NCBI GenBank assembly: GCA_965651365.1
Contig: CBFGSA010000006.1
Location: 1-43,901 of the forward strand
Direction: 5' to 3'
Length of the DNA: 43,901 nucleotides
From: DASSBG01 sp965651365
Lineage (GTDB): Bacteria; Pseudomonadota; Gammaproteobacteria; Xanthomonadales; Rhodanobacteraceae
The position numbers and the translations under genes are program-made. The notes under the pieces were generated by a model, which was not told where the DNA came from, made no database searches, and saw only the letters and a program-made list of their open reading frames with translations. This document shows, piece after piece, positions 1 to 11,900 of this stretch. Numbering within the stretch: the stretch's first letter is position 1; the number at the start of each line of letters is the position of its first letter.

Positions 1-750
1 ATGCCCGAACCCTGGATCCATCCCGAATGGCCCGCACCGCGCAACGTCCGCGCCCTCGTCAGCACGCGGCACGGGCCCGGGGTGTCGGTGCCGCCGCGCG
101 AGCGCCTCAATCTGGGGTTCAACAGCGGCGATTCGCCCGACGCGGTGACATACAACCGCGAGGTACTGGTGCAGGCGCTGAATCTGCCCTCGGCGCCGCG
201 CTGGCTGCGCCAGGTGCACGGCACGGAGGTGGCCGAACTGGGGCCGCTGGCCGGGCCGGACGAACCGCGTGCCGATGCGGCCGTATCGCGCATCCCCGGC
301 ACGGTGCTGGCCATCCAGACGGCCGATTGCCTGCCGCTGCTGCTGTGCAGCGAGGATGGCCGCACGATCGGCGCCGCGCATGCCGGGTGGCGCGGACTGG
401 CAGCGGGGGTCATCGAGGCTGCCATCCAGTCGATGGCGGTCGCGGGCAACTCCCTGCTGGCCTGGGTCGGGCCGTGCATTGGCGCGGCCTCCTACGCGGT
501 GGGCGCGGAAGTGCGCGCCGCGTTTGTGCAGCACGATGCGGCAGCCGAAACTGCCTTCCAGGCCACACGCCCGGGCCACTGGCTGTGCAGCCTGGAGACC
601 CTGGCACGCCAGCGCCTGCACCAGGCCGGAGTGACGCGGGTTTTTGGTGGCGGTTTTGATACCTTGACCGACGAACGCTTCTACTCCTGGCGCCGTGACG
701 GTGCCGACAGCGGCCGCTTTGCCAGCCTGATCTGGTTGCAAGCGAACTGA
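1..750 (+). CDS. pgeF: YfiH/PgeF family multicopper-independent purine nucleoside phosphorylase-like protein
   Basis: The protein has 249 residues, normal for the YfiH (DUF152/laccase-domain) family. Members are cytoplasmic zinc enzymes reported to act on purine nucleosides and linked to peptidoglycan-editing phenotypes in E. coli. The three zinc ligands are visible: His73 in RQVHGTEV, Cys110 in TADCLP and His127 in AAHAGWRG. The family GPCIG motif follows near residue 158. The window opens exactly on the ATG, so neither the ribosome binding site nor an upstream start can be judged; family alignments do support a start near here. clpB follows 99 bp downstream on the same strand, an order I recall from many gammaproteobacteria (rluD-yfiH-clpB). 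The family assignment is secure; the exact physiological reaction is less so. Confidence 0.93.
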   Translation: MPEPWIHPEWPAPRNVRALVSTRHGPGVSVPPRERLNLGFNSGDSPDAVTYNREVLVQALNLPSAPRWLRQVHGTEVAELGPLAGPDEPRADAAVSRIPGTVLAIQTADCLPLLLCSEDGRTIGAAHAGWRGLAAGVIEAAIQSMAVAGNSLLAWVGPCIGAASYAVGAEVRAAFVQHDAAAETAFQATRPGHWLCSLETLARQRLHQAGVTRVFGGGFDTLTDERFYSWRRDGADSGRFASLIWLQAN

Positions 751-757
751 ACGACAG

Positions 758-785
758 CTTGAACAAGCGTTGCGCGACCCTATCT
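758..785 (+). promoter_or_regulatory. Candidate sigma-32 heat-shock promoter of clpB
   Basis: CTTGAA at 758-763 and CCCTATCT at 778-785 are separated by 14 bp. This closely matches the sigma-32 pattern (CTTGAAA, 13-15 bp, CCCCATnT). It lies just after the pgeF stop and about 65 bp before the clpB start, so clpB can be induced on its own, as expected for a disaggregase. Confidence 0.75.
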
Positions 786-849
786 ATCTGGGACTGAGCC
801 GGTGCGTCGTGGTGTCTGCTTCGGCTCCTGAACCGATGAGGATTTCCCC

Positions 850-3435
<2,586 letters not shown>

Positions 3436-3448
3436 GGTGGAATGAGTG

Positions 3449-3468
3449 CAAGGGCATGGAAGCCCTTG
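3449..3468 (+). terminator. Weak candidate hairpin downstream of clpB
   Basis: A perfect 7-bp stem (CAAGGGC/GCCCTTG) with an ATGGAA loop lies 13 bp after the clpB stop. It lies between clpB and the convergent MFS gene. No T-tract follows, so it is at best a weak or Rho-assisted terminator; it could equally be part of an intergenic repeat. Confidence 0.35.
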
Positions 3469-3506
3469 TCGTCGCTTCGCGCCGTCCGGAATGACGAAAA
3501 GTCCTG

Positions 3507-4760
3507 TCAACCCCGTGCGTCCGTGGCGTTCTCCGTGCCATCGGGTTCCGTTTCCGGATGCAGGTCCAGGACGCCGGGCGAGGTGCGTACCATCGGTACG
3601 AAGTGCTTGTCGGCGATTGTTTCGCGACGATGGGTCGCGTAGCGGTACAGGGCATACACAGCGAGCAGGCTGTTGAGCCCGGCGAACCACACAAACAGCA
3701 GCCAGGGTTGCAGCATGTTCATCAGCGCGCCCGCCAGCAGCGGGCCCGCAGCCGAGCCGATACCGAACACGAGCAGCACACTGCTGGAGGCCGACAACAG
3801 TTCTTCGCGCGGCAGATAGTCCACCAGGTGCGCCACGGCGATGGGGTAGACCGAAAAGCTCACGCCACCGAAAGCGAATACCAGGGTCATGGCCATCCAC
3901 TGGCTGTTACCGGACATGAACAGGCTGGCCAGCGCCACCAGTGCCGCAATGGCGCTGATCCCGGCCAGTGTAAGTCGGCGGTCGTATTTGTCGGACAGGC
4001 GCCCGAGTGGCCACTGAAGTGCCACGCCGCCCAGGATGGTCACGCTCATGTAGGTGCCGATCTCGCCGGAATCGAAGCCGATGCCGCGGGCATACAGCGG
4101 CAGCAGGCCCCACAGCGCGCCCATCACCAGACCGGAAACCACGGCTGTCGTCAGCGCCGTCGGCACCAGCCGGAACAGGCGGCCCACATCAAGTTTCGGA
4201 ATCGACTGGATCTGCGGTTGCAGTTGCCGTGTCGAGGCCACGGGCAAGGTCGCTATGCAGATCAGGATCGCGACCACGGCGAACAGCACCCAGGCCTCGG
4301 CTTCGATGCGCAGGAACTGCTGCGCCAGCGCCAGTGCGCTGAGGTTGAGCATCATGTAGACCGAGAACACCGCATTGCGGTGTCTTGGATCGGCCGCCAC
4401 ATTGAGCCAGCTTTCGATGATGGCGTAGAGGCCGACCAGGGCCAGGCCCTGCAGGATGCGCAGCACCAGCCACAGCCAGTATGCGGAGCCGATCGCCTGC
4501 AACAGCACCAATGCCGCGACCAGCGCGGTACAGAAGGCGAAGGCACGGATGTGGCCGATGCGGTGGATCATCGGCGGCAGGGTGAAGGTGCCGATGAAAT
4601 AACCGACATAGTAGACCGAGGTCAGCGCGCCGACCATGGTCACGGAAAATCCCAGTGACTGGCCACGCAGTGGAATCAGCGTGTTCAGCAGGCCTACGCC
4701 CAGCAGCAGCACGACGGTGCCGAGCAGCAGCGATGCGACGGTGCGGATACTGGACAGCAT
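3507..4760 (-). CDS. Major facilitator superfamily transporter (YcaD-like)
   Basis: This is an inner-membrane secondary transporter of 417 residues with about twelve hydrophobic helices. The early segments TVVLLLGVGLLNTLIPLRG and YYVGYFIGTFTLPPMIHRIG, and the GLYAIIESWLN stretch near the fourth helix, resemble the YcaD-type branch of the MFS. I chose the Met at 4760 because the hydrophobic N-terminus starts there; the open frame extends to 4805, but the extra 15 residues are not MFS-like. The gene converges on clpB and is transcribed away from the fmdB-like gene, so it is probably monocistronic. The substrate cannot be inferred from sequence or context. The C-terminal 40 residues are hydrophilic. 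Confidence 0.88.
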   Translation of the reverse strand: MLSSIRTVASLLLGTVVLLLGVGLLNTLIPLRGQSLGFSVTMVGALTSVYYVGYFIGTFTLPPMIHRIGHIRAFAFCTALVAALVLLQAIGSAYWLWLVLRILQGLALVGLYAIIESWLNVAADPRHRNAVFSVYMMLNLSALALAQQFLRIEAEAWVLFAVVAILICIATLPVASTRQLQPQIQSIPKLDVGRLFRLVPTALTTAVVSGLVMGALWGLLPLYARGIGFDSGEIGTYMSVTILGGVALQWPLGRLSDKYDRRLTLAGISAIAALVALASLFMSGNSQWMAMTLVFAFGGVSFSVYPIAVAHLVDYLPREELLSASSSVLLVFGIGSAAGPLLAGALMNMLQPWLLFVWFAGLNSLLAVYALYRYATHRRETIADKHFVPMVRTSPGVLDLHPETEPDGTENATDARG

Positions 4761-5097
4761 GGGCGGAGATGGCCAAAACCGCACAGTATGCAGCGTGCGC
4801 CGCAAACCGCAAGTTCAAGGGCTTGCGCAGTGCGCGCAGATTCGTGGAGTGCTGCTGAGCACGGCGAAGCGCACCATTGGGAGCCATGCGCGCGGTGTGC
4901 TTTGCCGGCGCTCAGCCGCTCCCTTCATCAGTCGACGACAGGCTGGCGCGGGCGTAGCCGTATTGGACCGCGGCGCTGTCAAACGGCAGACAGACATTGG
5001 CATATTCATTATCATGTCGACTTTGCCTATTGAATTTGCGCAGCCGGATGCCCATTGAGCGCGGGATATCGACCCGGCGTGATGGAGAATTGCGACA
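4761..5097. other. Intergenic region, MFS gene / FmdB-like gene
   Basis: This 337-bp gap lies between two divergent genes. I find no convincing coding frame, RNA gene or strong sigma-70 promoter. The AT-richer part, around 4995-5035, is the likeliest place for the promoter of the downstream gene. GGAGAA shortly before 5098 is a good ribosome binding site for that gene. Confidence 0.4.
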
Positions 5098-5436
5098 ATG
5101 CCGATTTATGCGTTTCGCTGTGAGGAGTGCGGTCACCAGTTCGACCGCTTGCAGAAGCTGTCCGATCCCGATCCGGAGCTTTGCCCCGAATGTGGCCAGG
5201 CGGCAGTCAGGCGTCAGGTCACCGCGGCCGCGTTCCGGCTGGCGGGCAAGGGCTGGTACGAAACGGATTTCAAGAGCGGCAAGGAAAAGAAGCACAACCT
5301 GGCCGGCGGTGCTGAAGGCAAGGCGGATGCGTCGGTCGCCGGCAAGAGTGATGGCAAGGCTGCGGAAAAGGCGGGCAGCACGGCGGCTGAAACGGGTTCT
5401 GGCAAGTCGGCGCCTGCCGCACCTGCCGCAGATTGA
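5098..5436 (+). CDS. FmdB family zinc ribbon protein
   Basis: A small cytoplasmic protein of 112 residues. The N-terminal zinc ribbon has four cysteines in two CxxC pairs, Cys8/Cys11 and Cys29/Cys32, in the context MPIYAFRCEECG...CPECGQ, typical of the FmdB/putative regulatory protein family. Residues from about 65 to the end are low complexity, rich in Ala, Gly, Lys and Ser, and probably disordered. GGAGAA supports the start. Genes of this family commonly lie just upstream of aspS, as here; the gene that often sits between them (DUF502) is absent. The molecular role is unknown; a nucleic-acid or partner-binding role is only inference. Confidence 0.9.
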   Translation: MPIYAFRCEECGHQFDRLQKLSDPDPELCPECGQAAVRRQVTAAAFRLAGKGWYETDFKSGKEKKHNLAGGAEGKADASVAGKSDGKAAEKAGSTAAETGSGKSAPAAPAAD

Positions 5437-5648
5437 TCACTCCGGATTCCATCTTCTGGTTCCGATTGCGCGCGGAATACTGACGCTCCAAGGACGGCTG
5501 CGCGTGTGGCGCATCATGTCGCACAGCTCGGCCGCAAGAGAAATCGGATGTTGCTGCTCTGTTTTCTGCTTTGTACCAAATGACGGGAACGGGCTTCCTG
5601 CCGGAGAACTTCCGGCGATGCAGACCCGCCAATGCGGGGCAGTCCGCA

Positions 5649-5657
5649 TGCTAAAAT
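5649..5657 (+). promoter_or_regulatory. Extended -10 promoter element upstream of aspS
   Basis: TGCTAAAAT (TG at 5649-5650, TAAAAT at 5652-5657) is a good extended -10 element and would start transcription about 20 bp before the aspS ATG. No clear -35 hexamer is seen 16-18 bp upstream, which extended -10 promoters can tolerate. The 249-bp gap before aspS otherwise holds nothing I can name. Confidence 0.45.
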
Positions 5658-5685
5658 CGCGGTCTTTTTCCAGGGCAGTCGCGCC

Positions 5686-7464
<1,779 letters not shown>

Positions 7465-7485
7465 GGAGCTCGCCAACATCTCCGG

Positions 7486-7522
7486 GCTGAAAAAAGCCCG
7501 CACTTGGCGGGCTTTTTTCAGC
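7486..7522. terminator. Bidirectional Rho-independent terminator between aspS and tolC
   Basis: A perfect 15-bp inverted repeat (GCTGAAAAAAGCCCG and its complement) has a 7-base CACTTGG loop. The stem carries an A-run on one side and a T-run on the other, so transcripts from either direction end in a GC stem followed by U residues. It sits between two convergent genes. Confidence 0.92.
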
Positions 7523-7536
7523 GGCATTGCGGGGTT

Positions 7537-8943
7537 TCAGTCCTTCGCCACCAACAGGGCGTTGACGGCCTTGAGATCGTCGTAATTGACGGTGCCCGCC
7601 GACTGCTTCAGCAGCAGCTTGTTGATGATGAAATTGTGCCGCGCCTGGGAGTAGGCGCTGCGAGCCTGGAACAGCTGTTGCTGGCTGTTGAGCACGTCGA
7701 TGATATTGCGCGAGCCCACCTCGAAACCGGCCTGGGTGGCATCCAGGGCGCTCTTGGCCGAAATCACCGCCTGGCGCCGGGCCTCGACCTCGCTGATGCC
7801 GGCAATCACCGAACGGAAATTGTTGCGGGTGTCGCGGATGATCTGCCGACGATCCTGTTCCAGTATGTCCTGCGCCGCATCGCGCTGGTAGATCGACTGG
7901 CGGACCCGGGACTGGGTGGCGCCGCCGCTGAATATGGGAATGTTCAGCACGATGCCGACCGCAGTCGATTCGCGGTTGGAGTTGGTGTGGATCGAACCAC
8001 TACCGTTGCCGTAGTCCGCGTCTCCCCAGCTTGGGTTGCGGGTGTAGATCACCGATGCACCCAAGGTCGGAAGATGACCGGCACGGGCCGAACTGATGCT
8101 GTGCTCGGCGGCATCGACCTGGTAGCGCTGGGCCAGAACCTGCGGGTTCTGCGACAGCGCCTTGTCCACCCAGGCTTTCTGGTCGTTGGGAGCAGGCGGG
8201 TCCATGGGCAGGTCTTCCCGCAGTGGTTCCAGCGTGCCGAAGGACTTGCCGGTGATCTGGGTCAGCGCCTCGCGTGCGTCATCCAGCGAGTTCTGCGCAT
8301 TGATGACATCGGCGGTCGAGGCGTCGTGGTTGGCCTTGGCTTCGTTGACGTCGGTGATGGCCGACAGGCCCACGTCATAGCGCTGCTGGGCCTGGTCGAG
8401 TTGCTTGCCGAGAGCCTTTTCCTGGGCCTCGGCAAAGTCGAGCTGGTCGGCCGCGGTCAGCACGTTGAAATAGGCTTGCGCCACGCGCACGATCAGGCTC
8501 TGCTCGGTGCCGCGGTACAGCTCGTTTTGCGCGTCGGCTTGAGAATGGCTGGTCTTGAGGTTGGCGTATTTGCTGAAGTCGACCAGGGTCTGGTTGAGCT
8601 GGCCCTGCAGTGTGGTGCCATAGTCGTCCGAAGTGGTGTGGACGGGAAAGACCTGAAAGCTGCCGCTGTCGTTTGCGACCCGCTGCGGACTGGAGCTGGT
8701 GCTGTGACTCTGGTTGTAGCTGTAACTGCCGGAAATCTGCGGCAGCAACTGGGCGCGTGCCTGGCTGATGTTCTCGCGCGTGGCCAGGTTTTGCGCCTCG
8801 GCCTGGGCCAGAACCGGGTCGGATTGGCGTGCCTGCTGGTAGACCTCCAGCAGGTCTTCGCCGTGCGCCAGGCTCGGCATTGATGCGACAGCCACGAGCA
8901 GGGCGGCGGGCAGCAGGGCGGGGCGGGAAAATGGGTTTTTCAT
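7537..8943 (-). CDS. tolC: TolC family outer membrane efflux/secretion channel
   Basis: An outer-membrane channel that pairs with RND, ABC or type I secretion pumps. The 468 residues begin with a Sec signal peptide (hydrophobic PALLPAALLVAVASM, cleavage probably after SLAHG), followed by EDLLEVYQQARQSDP, the typical start of mature TolC. The two structural repeats rich in Gln, Ala and Asn (near 40-230 and 250-460) are present, with alternating beta segments and coiled-coil stretches. The pcm-like gene lies 65 bp upstream on the same strand, a pairing I recall from Xanthomonads and pseudomonads. No pump genes are in the window, so this is probably the general-purpose TolC. Confidence 0.94.
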   Translation of the reverse strand: MKNPFSRPALLPAALLVAVASMPSLAHGEDLLEVYQQARQSDPVLAQAEAQNLATRENISQARAQLLPQISGSYSYNQSHSTSSSPQRVANDSGSFQVFPVHTTSDDYGTTLQGQLNQTLVDFSKYANLKTSHSQADAQNELYRGTEQSLIVRVAQAYFNVLTAADQLDFAEAQEKALGKQLDQAQQRYDVGLSAITDVNEAKANHDASTADVINAQNSLDDAREALTQITGKSFGTLEPLREDLPMDPPAPNDQKAWVDKALSQNPQVLAQRYQVDAAEHSISSARAGHLPTLGASVIYTRNPSWGDADYGNGSGSIHTNSNRESTAVGIVLNIPIFSGGATQSRVRQSIYQRDAAQDILEQDRRQIIRDTRNNFRSVIAGISEVEARRQAVISAKSALDATQAGFEVGSRNIIDVLNSQQQLFQARSAYSQARHNFIINKLLLKQSAGTVNYDDLKAVNALLVAKD

Positions 8944-9008
8944 TGTTGAGTAATCCTTGCTTCGGGGTGCAGCATCGGCCAGGCGTGGTGGGTCAAACGC
9001 CAGGATGG

Positions 9009-9668
9009 TCAGATGCCGCTGTCGGGTTCCGGCTCAGCATTGTCCAGATAGGGCAGGCAGATATCGAACAGGCTGTCGGACGCGATCTGGCCGACAGCCT
9101 CGTTGCGCAACAGTGAAGCGCACATGCTCGGTTCGCGACCATGAATCACGAACAGGCGACCGGTTGGTGCCATCCAGTCCAGCCAGCGCTTGGGTATGTC
9201 AGCCACTGCACCGGTGACAACGACGGCGTCGAAGTGCCGATCTGGTTGCCAGGTGCGTACCGCGTCTGCGGTCTGCAGGCTGATGTTGCCGATGTTCTGC
9301 GCTTTCAGAGCCTGTTCCGCGCCATGTGCGAAATCCTCGCGGATTTCGACCGTGGTGACGTGCGATGCCAGATGTGCTAGGCAAGCAGTCATGAAACCGC
9401 TGCCGGTACCGATTTCCAGGACTTGATCAGACGGCAACAGTTGCAGCGCCTGCAGCATGCGGCCTTCCACCACCGGTTTCATCATCGTCTGGCCGTGGCC
9501 GAGGGGAATCGCCATATCGGCAAACGCGAGGTTGCGCCAGGCGGCGGGCACGAACGCCTCGCGCGGCACTGTCGACAGCGTGTCCAGCACCCGTACATCG
9601 ACCACATCCCAGCCGCGAACCTGATTGTTGACCATATTGTCCCGCGCTTTGCGGATGGCGTCTGTCAT
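9009..9668 (-). CDS. Protein-L-isoaspartate O-methyltransferase family protein
   Basis: A cytoplasmic SAM-dependent methyltransferase of the PCMT family; 219 residues, close to E. coli Pcm (208). The SAM-binding motif I is LEIGTGSGF, preceded by the family's loop as PLGHGQTMMKP. Canonical enzymes have PIGHGQTISQP, so the substrate loop differs and the true substrate may not be isoaspartyl peptides. The protein starts MTDAIRKARDNMVNNQVRGWDV, typical of the variant encoded next to tolC. It is probably co-transcribed with tolC. A -10-like TAAAAT on the minus strand (9714-9719) lies about 45 bp upstream of the start. Confidence 0.88.
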   Translation of the reverse strand: MTDAIRKARDNMVNNQVRGWDVVDVRVLDTLSTVPREAFVPAAWRNLAFADMAIPLGHGQTMMKPVVEGRMLQALQLLPSDQVLEIGTGSGFMTACLAHLASHVTTVEIREDFAHGAEQALKAQNIGNISLQTADAVRTWQPDRHFDAVVVTGAVADIPKRWLDWMAPTGRLFVIHGREPSMCASLLRNEAVGQIASDSLFDICLPYLDNAEPEPDSGI

Positions 9669-9713
9669 CTCTGGCGACCTTGATGGAAAGAGAGGGCTTG
9701 GCAGTGCGTCGCG

Positions 9714-9719
9714 ATTTTA
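9714..9719 (-). promoter_or_regulatory. Candidate -10 element for the pcm-tolC unit
   Basis: On the minus strand the sequence reads GGTAAAATCGCGAC, with TAAAAT as the -10. It is nearly the same as the aspS promoter core (GCTAAAATCGCGG). No good -35 is seen at 16-18 bp. The rest of the 180-bp gap up to 9848 shows no gene. Confidence 0.4.
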
Positions 9720-9848
9720 CCGCGTCGTGGCCAGCACGTGCGTGATCGGAGCTTTCGGCTTTTCGCGCGGTTTGCGCCAAGTCGGCATGATCCGTGGTGG
9801 CGAGGGCTCGACGAAGTGCCGAAAGTCACCACTCGCGGATGACGCACG

Positions 9849-10190
9849 TCAGGCGCTGCGGGGCACCGCCGTGCCAATCAGGCTCAGGGTTGCCGCGGCG
9901 GGGTGGTCGGCCGGCTTGAGCGGGATTCTGTGGCCGAGACTTGCAACCAGGCGTTCGATACGCGCAGACAGCGCCATGTCGCCGTTTTCCTGCGCCGCGC
10001 TCTGCAACAGCTCGAGCCAGGCAACCAGTCGCGACCACTCGCCGCCCGACAGTGCGGTAAGCGTGTGCCGCGCGGCCATGACCGAAATCGATCCGCCCGG
10101 CCGTTGTTCCAGCCACTGTGCCAGCGCGCGCTGGCAACATTTGAATGTCGGGCTGAGCTTCAGTTCCGAGAGTGCAGCTTGTTCTGGCAT
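9849..10190 (-). CDS. Hypothetical protein, 113 aa, divergent from TetR
   Basis: I do not recognise this protein. It is small, soluble and largely helical, with no signal peptide, transmembrane segment or metal motif. There are two adjacent cysteines (KCCQRAL) near residue 18 and several Trp residues. Third-position GC is high, as in neighbouring genes, which supports real coding. I placed the start at the Met at 10190; the open frame runs back to 10433 but would cross the TetR promoter and its coding region. No strong ribosome binding site is visible. It is transcribed divergently from the TetR gene, with starts about 80 bp apart, so it may be under that regulator. Confidence 0.6.
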   Translation of the reverse strand: MPEQAALSELKLSPTFKCCQRALAQWLEQRPGGSISVMAARHTLTALSGGEWSRLVAWLELLQSAAQENGDMALSARIERLVASLGHRIPLKPADHPAAATLSLIGTAVPRSA

Positions 10191-10228
10191 GTGCCGTCGC
10201 GCCTGTGGATAATAAGTGAACCAGCGCG

Positions 10229-10234
10229 TATAAT
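10229..10234 (+). promoter_or_regulatory. -10 element of the TetR gene
   Basis: TATAAT, a perfect sigma-70 -10, stands out in GC-rich sequence. The best upstream -35 (TGTGGA at 10204-10209) is 19 bp away and poor. The element lies immediately before a dyad at 10237-10257. Confidence 0.6.
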
Positions 10235-10236
10235 AA

Positions 10237-10257
10237 TCACATTCTCCCTCAATGTGA
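10237..10257. promoter_or_regulatory. Candidate TetR autoregulatory operator
   Basis: TCACATT (10237-10243) and AATGTGA (10251-10257) form a perfect 7-bp inverted repeat around a 7-bp spacer. The dyad starts 3 bp after the TATAAT and covers the expected transcription start. Dimeric TetR repressors typically bind such dyads next to their own genes. Confidence 0.6.
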
Positions 10258-10272
10258 AGTGTGACGTTCGAA

Positions 10273-10929
10273 ATGGCCACAATCGCAAGTCCCGCCCGCA
10301 ACGCCGGTCCCGGCCGGCCCAAGGACATGGAAAAGCACGCGGCGATTCTGGCGGCGGCCAAGGCGCTGTTCGGTGAACGGGGGTATGCCGGCACCAGCAT
10401 GGATAGCGTGGCGCGCGGGGCCTCGGTGTCCAAGCTGACTGTCTATAGTCATTTCGGCGACAAGGACGGTCTGTTCCGGGCTGCCGTGCGCGAACGTTGC
10501 GCGGAGCTGTTTCCGGAAAATCTTTATCTGGCCGACGAGCGCACCAGTGTCGAGCAGGCCTTGCGCGCCATCGCCAGGCACCATGCGCAACTGATGACCA
10601 GCCAGGAATCGATCGGTACCTGGCGCGCCATCTGCAGCGACCGCTCGGGCCACGGCCCGCAATTGGGGCGCCTGTTGTGGGAAGAGGGCCCGCAACGGGT
10701 GCATGCCCTGCTCGGCGAGTTTCTGCGTGACCAGGATCGGCGCGGCAGGCTGGATGTCAGCGACCCCGAGCGGGCGGCGACCCAGTTCATGGCCCTGCTC
10801 AAGGGCGATCTGCACCTCAAGCGCATGCTGGGCTGCGAGGGCGGCGACTGCAGTGGCTTCGAGCGCGAGGTCGAACAAAACGCCATGGCGGCCGTCGACA
10901 TGTTCCTGCGCGCCTACCACCCAGACTGA
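10273..10929 (+). CDS. TetR/AcrR family transcriptional regulator
   Basis: A dimeric DNA-binding repressor, about 218 residues. The N-terminal TetR helix-turn-helix is clear: AILAAAKALFGERGYAGTSM followed by DSVARGASVSKLTVYSHFGDKDGLFRAAV. The C-terminal part (FMALLKGDLHLKRMLGCE) resembles the AefR-like ligand-binding domain. The start is uncertain: an in-frame GTG at 10261 would add four residues; I prefer the ATG at 10273. The gene has its own TATAAT and an operator-like dyad, suggesting autoregulation. The only obvious neighbouring target is the divergent 113-residue gene. The ligand cannot be predicted. Confidence 0.92.
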   Translation: MATIASPARNAGPGRPKDMEKHAAILAAAKALFGERGYAGTSMDSVARGASVSKLTVYSHFGDKDGLFRAAVRERCAELFPENLYLADERTSVEQALRAIARHHAQLMTSQESIGTWRAICSDRSGHGPQLGRLLWEEGPQRVHALLGEFLRDQDRRGRLDVSDPERAATQFMALLKGDLHLKRMLGCEGGDCSGFEREVEQNAMAAVDMFLRAYHPD

Positions 10930-11026
10930 CACGAAGTGCGGTTACGGTAGGCGGACACTGACAGCAAGCGCCTGCATAGACCGGCAGCGCAGCAAGGGTT
11001 TGCCGGATGGTGCCCGCAGGCGGCTG

Positions 11027-11035
11027 TGCTAGCAT
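11027..11035 (+). promoter_or_regulatory. Candidate extended -10 of ssb
   Basis: TGCTAGCAT (TG at 11027-11028, TAGCAT at 11030-11035) sits 43 bp before the ssb start. A TTGCCG at 11000-11005 is 24 bp away, too far for a standard -35. Confidence 0.35.
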
Positions 11036-11077
11036 CCTGATTCCCAAGAACAGCGCGACATCAAGCGAGGCAAATCC

Positions 11078-11545
11078 ATGGCACGTGGCGTTAACAAGGT
11101 CATTCTCATCGGCAATCTGGGCGCCGACCCGGACAAGCGCTCCACCCAGGGCGGCACTACTGTAACCACCCTCAGCCTGGCGACCAGCGAGACTTGGCGC
11201 GACAAGCAGACCGGCGAGCAGCGCGAGCGCACCGAATGGCACCGGATCAAGCTGTTCGGCAAGCTGGGCGACATTGCCGCCGACTATCTGACCAAGGGTC
11301 GGCAGGTGTATATCGAAGGCTCGATTCGCACCGACAAATACACCGACAAGCAGGGTGTCGAGCGTTATTCAACCGACATCATCGCCAACGAAATGCAAAT
11401 GTTGGGCGGGCCGGGTCAGGGCAGCTCGCAGGGTGGCGGTTACCAGGGCGGCTCCCAAGGTGGCTACCAGGGCGGGTCACGCCCTTCGTCACCGGCACCC
11501 GCCGCGCCCGACAGCAGCTTCCAGGAAGACGATATTCCATTCTGA
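11078..11545 (+). CDS. ssb: Single-stranded DNA-binding protein
   Basis: SSB coats single-stranded DNA during replication, repair and recombination as a homotetramer. The 155-residue protein starts MARGVNKVILIGNLGADPD and has the full OB-fold to about residue 110 (WHRIKLFGKLGDIAADYL, KGRQVYIEG). A Gly/Gln-rich disordered linker with repeated GGYQGG/GGSQGG units follows. The invariant acidic tip EDDIPF, which recruits partner proteins, ends the protein. The start is well supported by AAGCGAGG upstream and by family N-termini. The gene stands alone between TetR and the amidohydrolase pair. Confidence 0.98.
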   Translation: MARGVNKVILIGNLGADPDKRSTQGGTTVTTLSLATSETWRDKQTGEQRERTEWHRIKLFGKLGDIAADYLTKGRQVYIEGSIRTDKYTDKQGVERYSTDIIANEMQMLGGPGQGSSQGGGYQGGSQGGYQGGSRPSSPAPAAPDSSFQEDDIPF

Positions 11546-11548
11546 GAA

Positions 11549-11569
11549 GCCGGGTGTCAGGAACCCGGC
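11549..11569 (+). terminator. Hairpin after ssb
   Basis: GCCGGGT and ACCCGGC form a 7-bp stem with a 7-base loop, starting 4 bp after the ssb stop codon. There is no T-run afterwards, so it is only a possible terminator. Confidence 0.4.
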
Positions 11570-11900
11570 GCCCATGTTGCGGCGTGCCTCGTTCCGTTCA
11601 GCACCACCTTGCGCGCAGCGCATCTTCGGAATCCCTTGTCGGGGTGTACGCCACTTCATTGTAAAAGCCGTCACCAAATCTCATCCATTTCCTGTGCAGC
11701 ACGGGATCGTTTGCATGCCCGGCTTGCTTTGCGGTCTTTTGGACACGCTTCAGGTCGGAGTCGATAGCAGTCAGAAGCTTGGCAGAATAGACTGAATCGG
11801 CACGCGTTGGGCACGGTGGATTTTGGGTGGTACATCGGTTCCAATAGGCTTTCGGCCTGCCGGAATCGATGGTGGCGGGCGTGGGCAGGGTGGAGCGAAC
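11570..11900. other. Intergenic region, ssb / amidohydrolase
   Basis: This stretch of about 330 bp shows no supportable gene. The frame of the next gene is open from 11823, but residues before 11901 do not look like a protein N-terminus. GGTGGAG just before 11901 is the ribosome binding site of that gene. I see no strong promoter. Confidence 0.4.
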
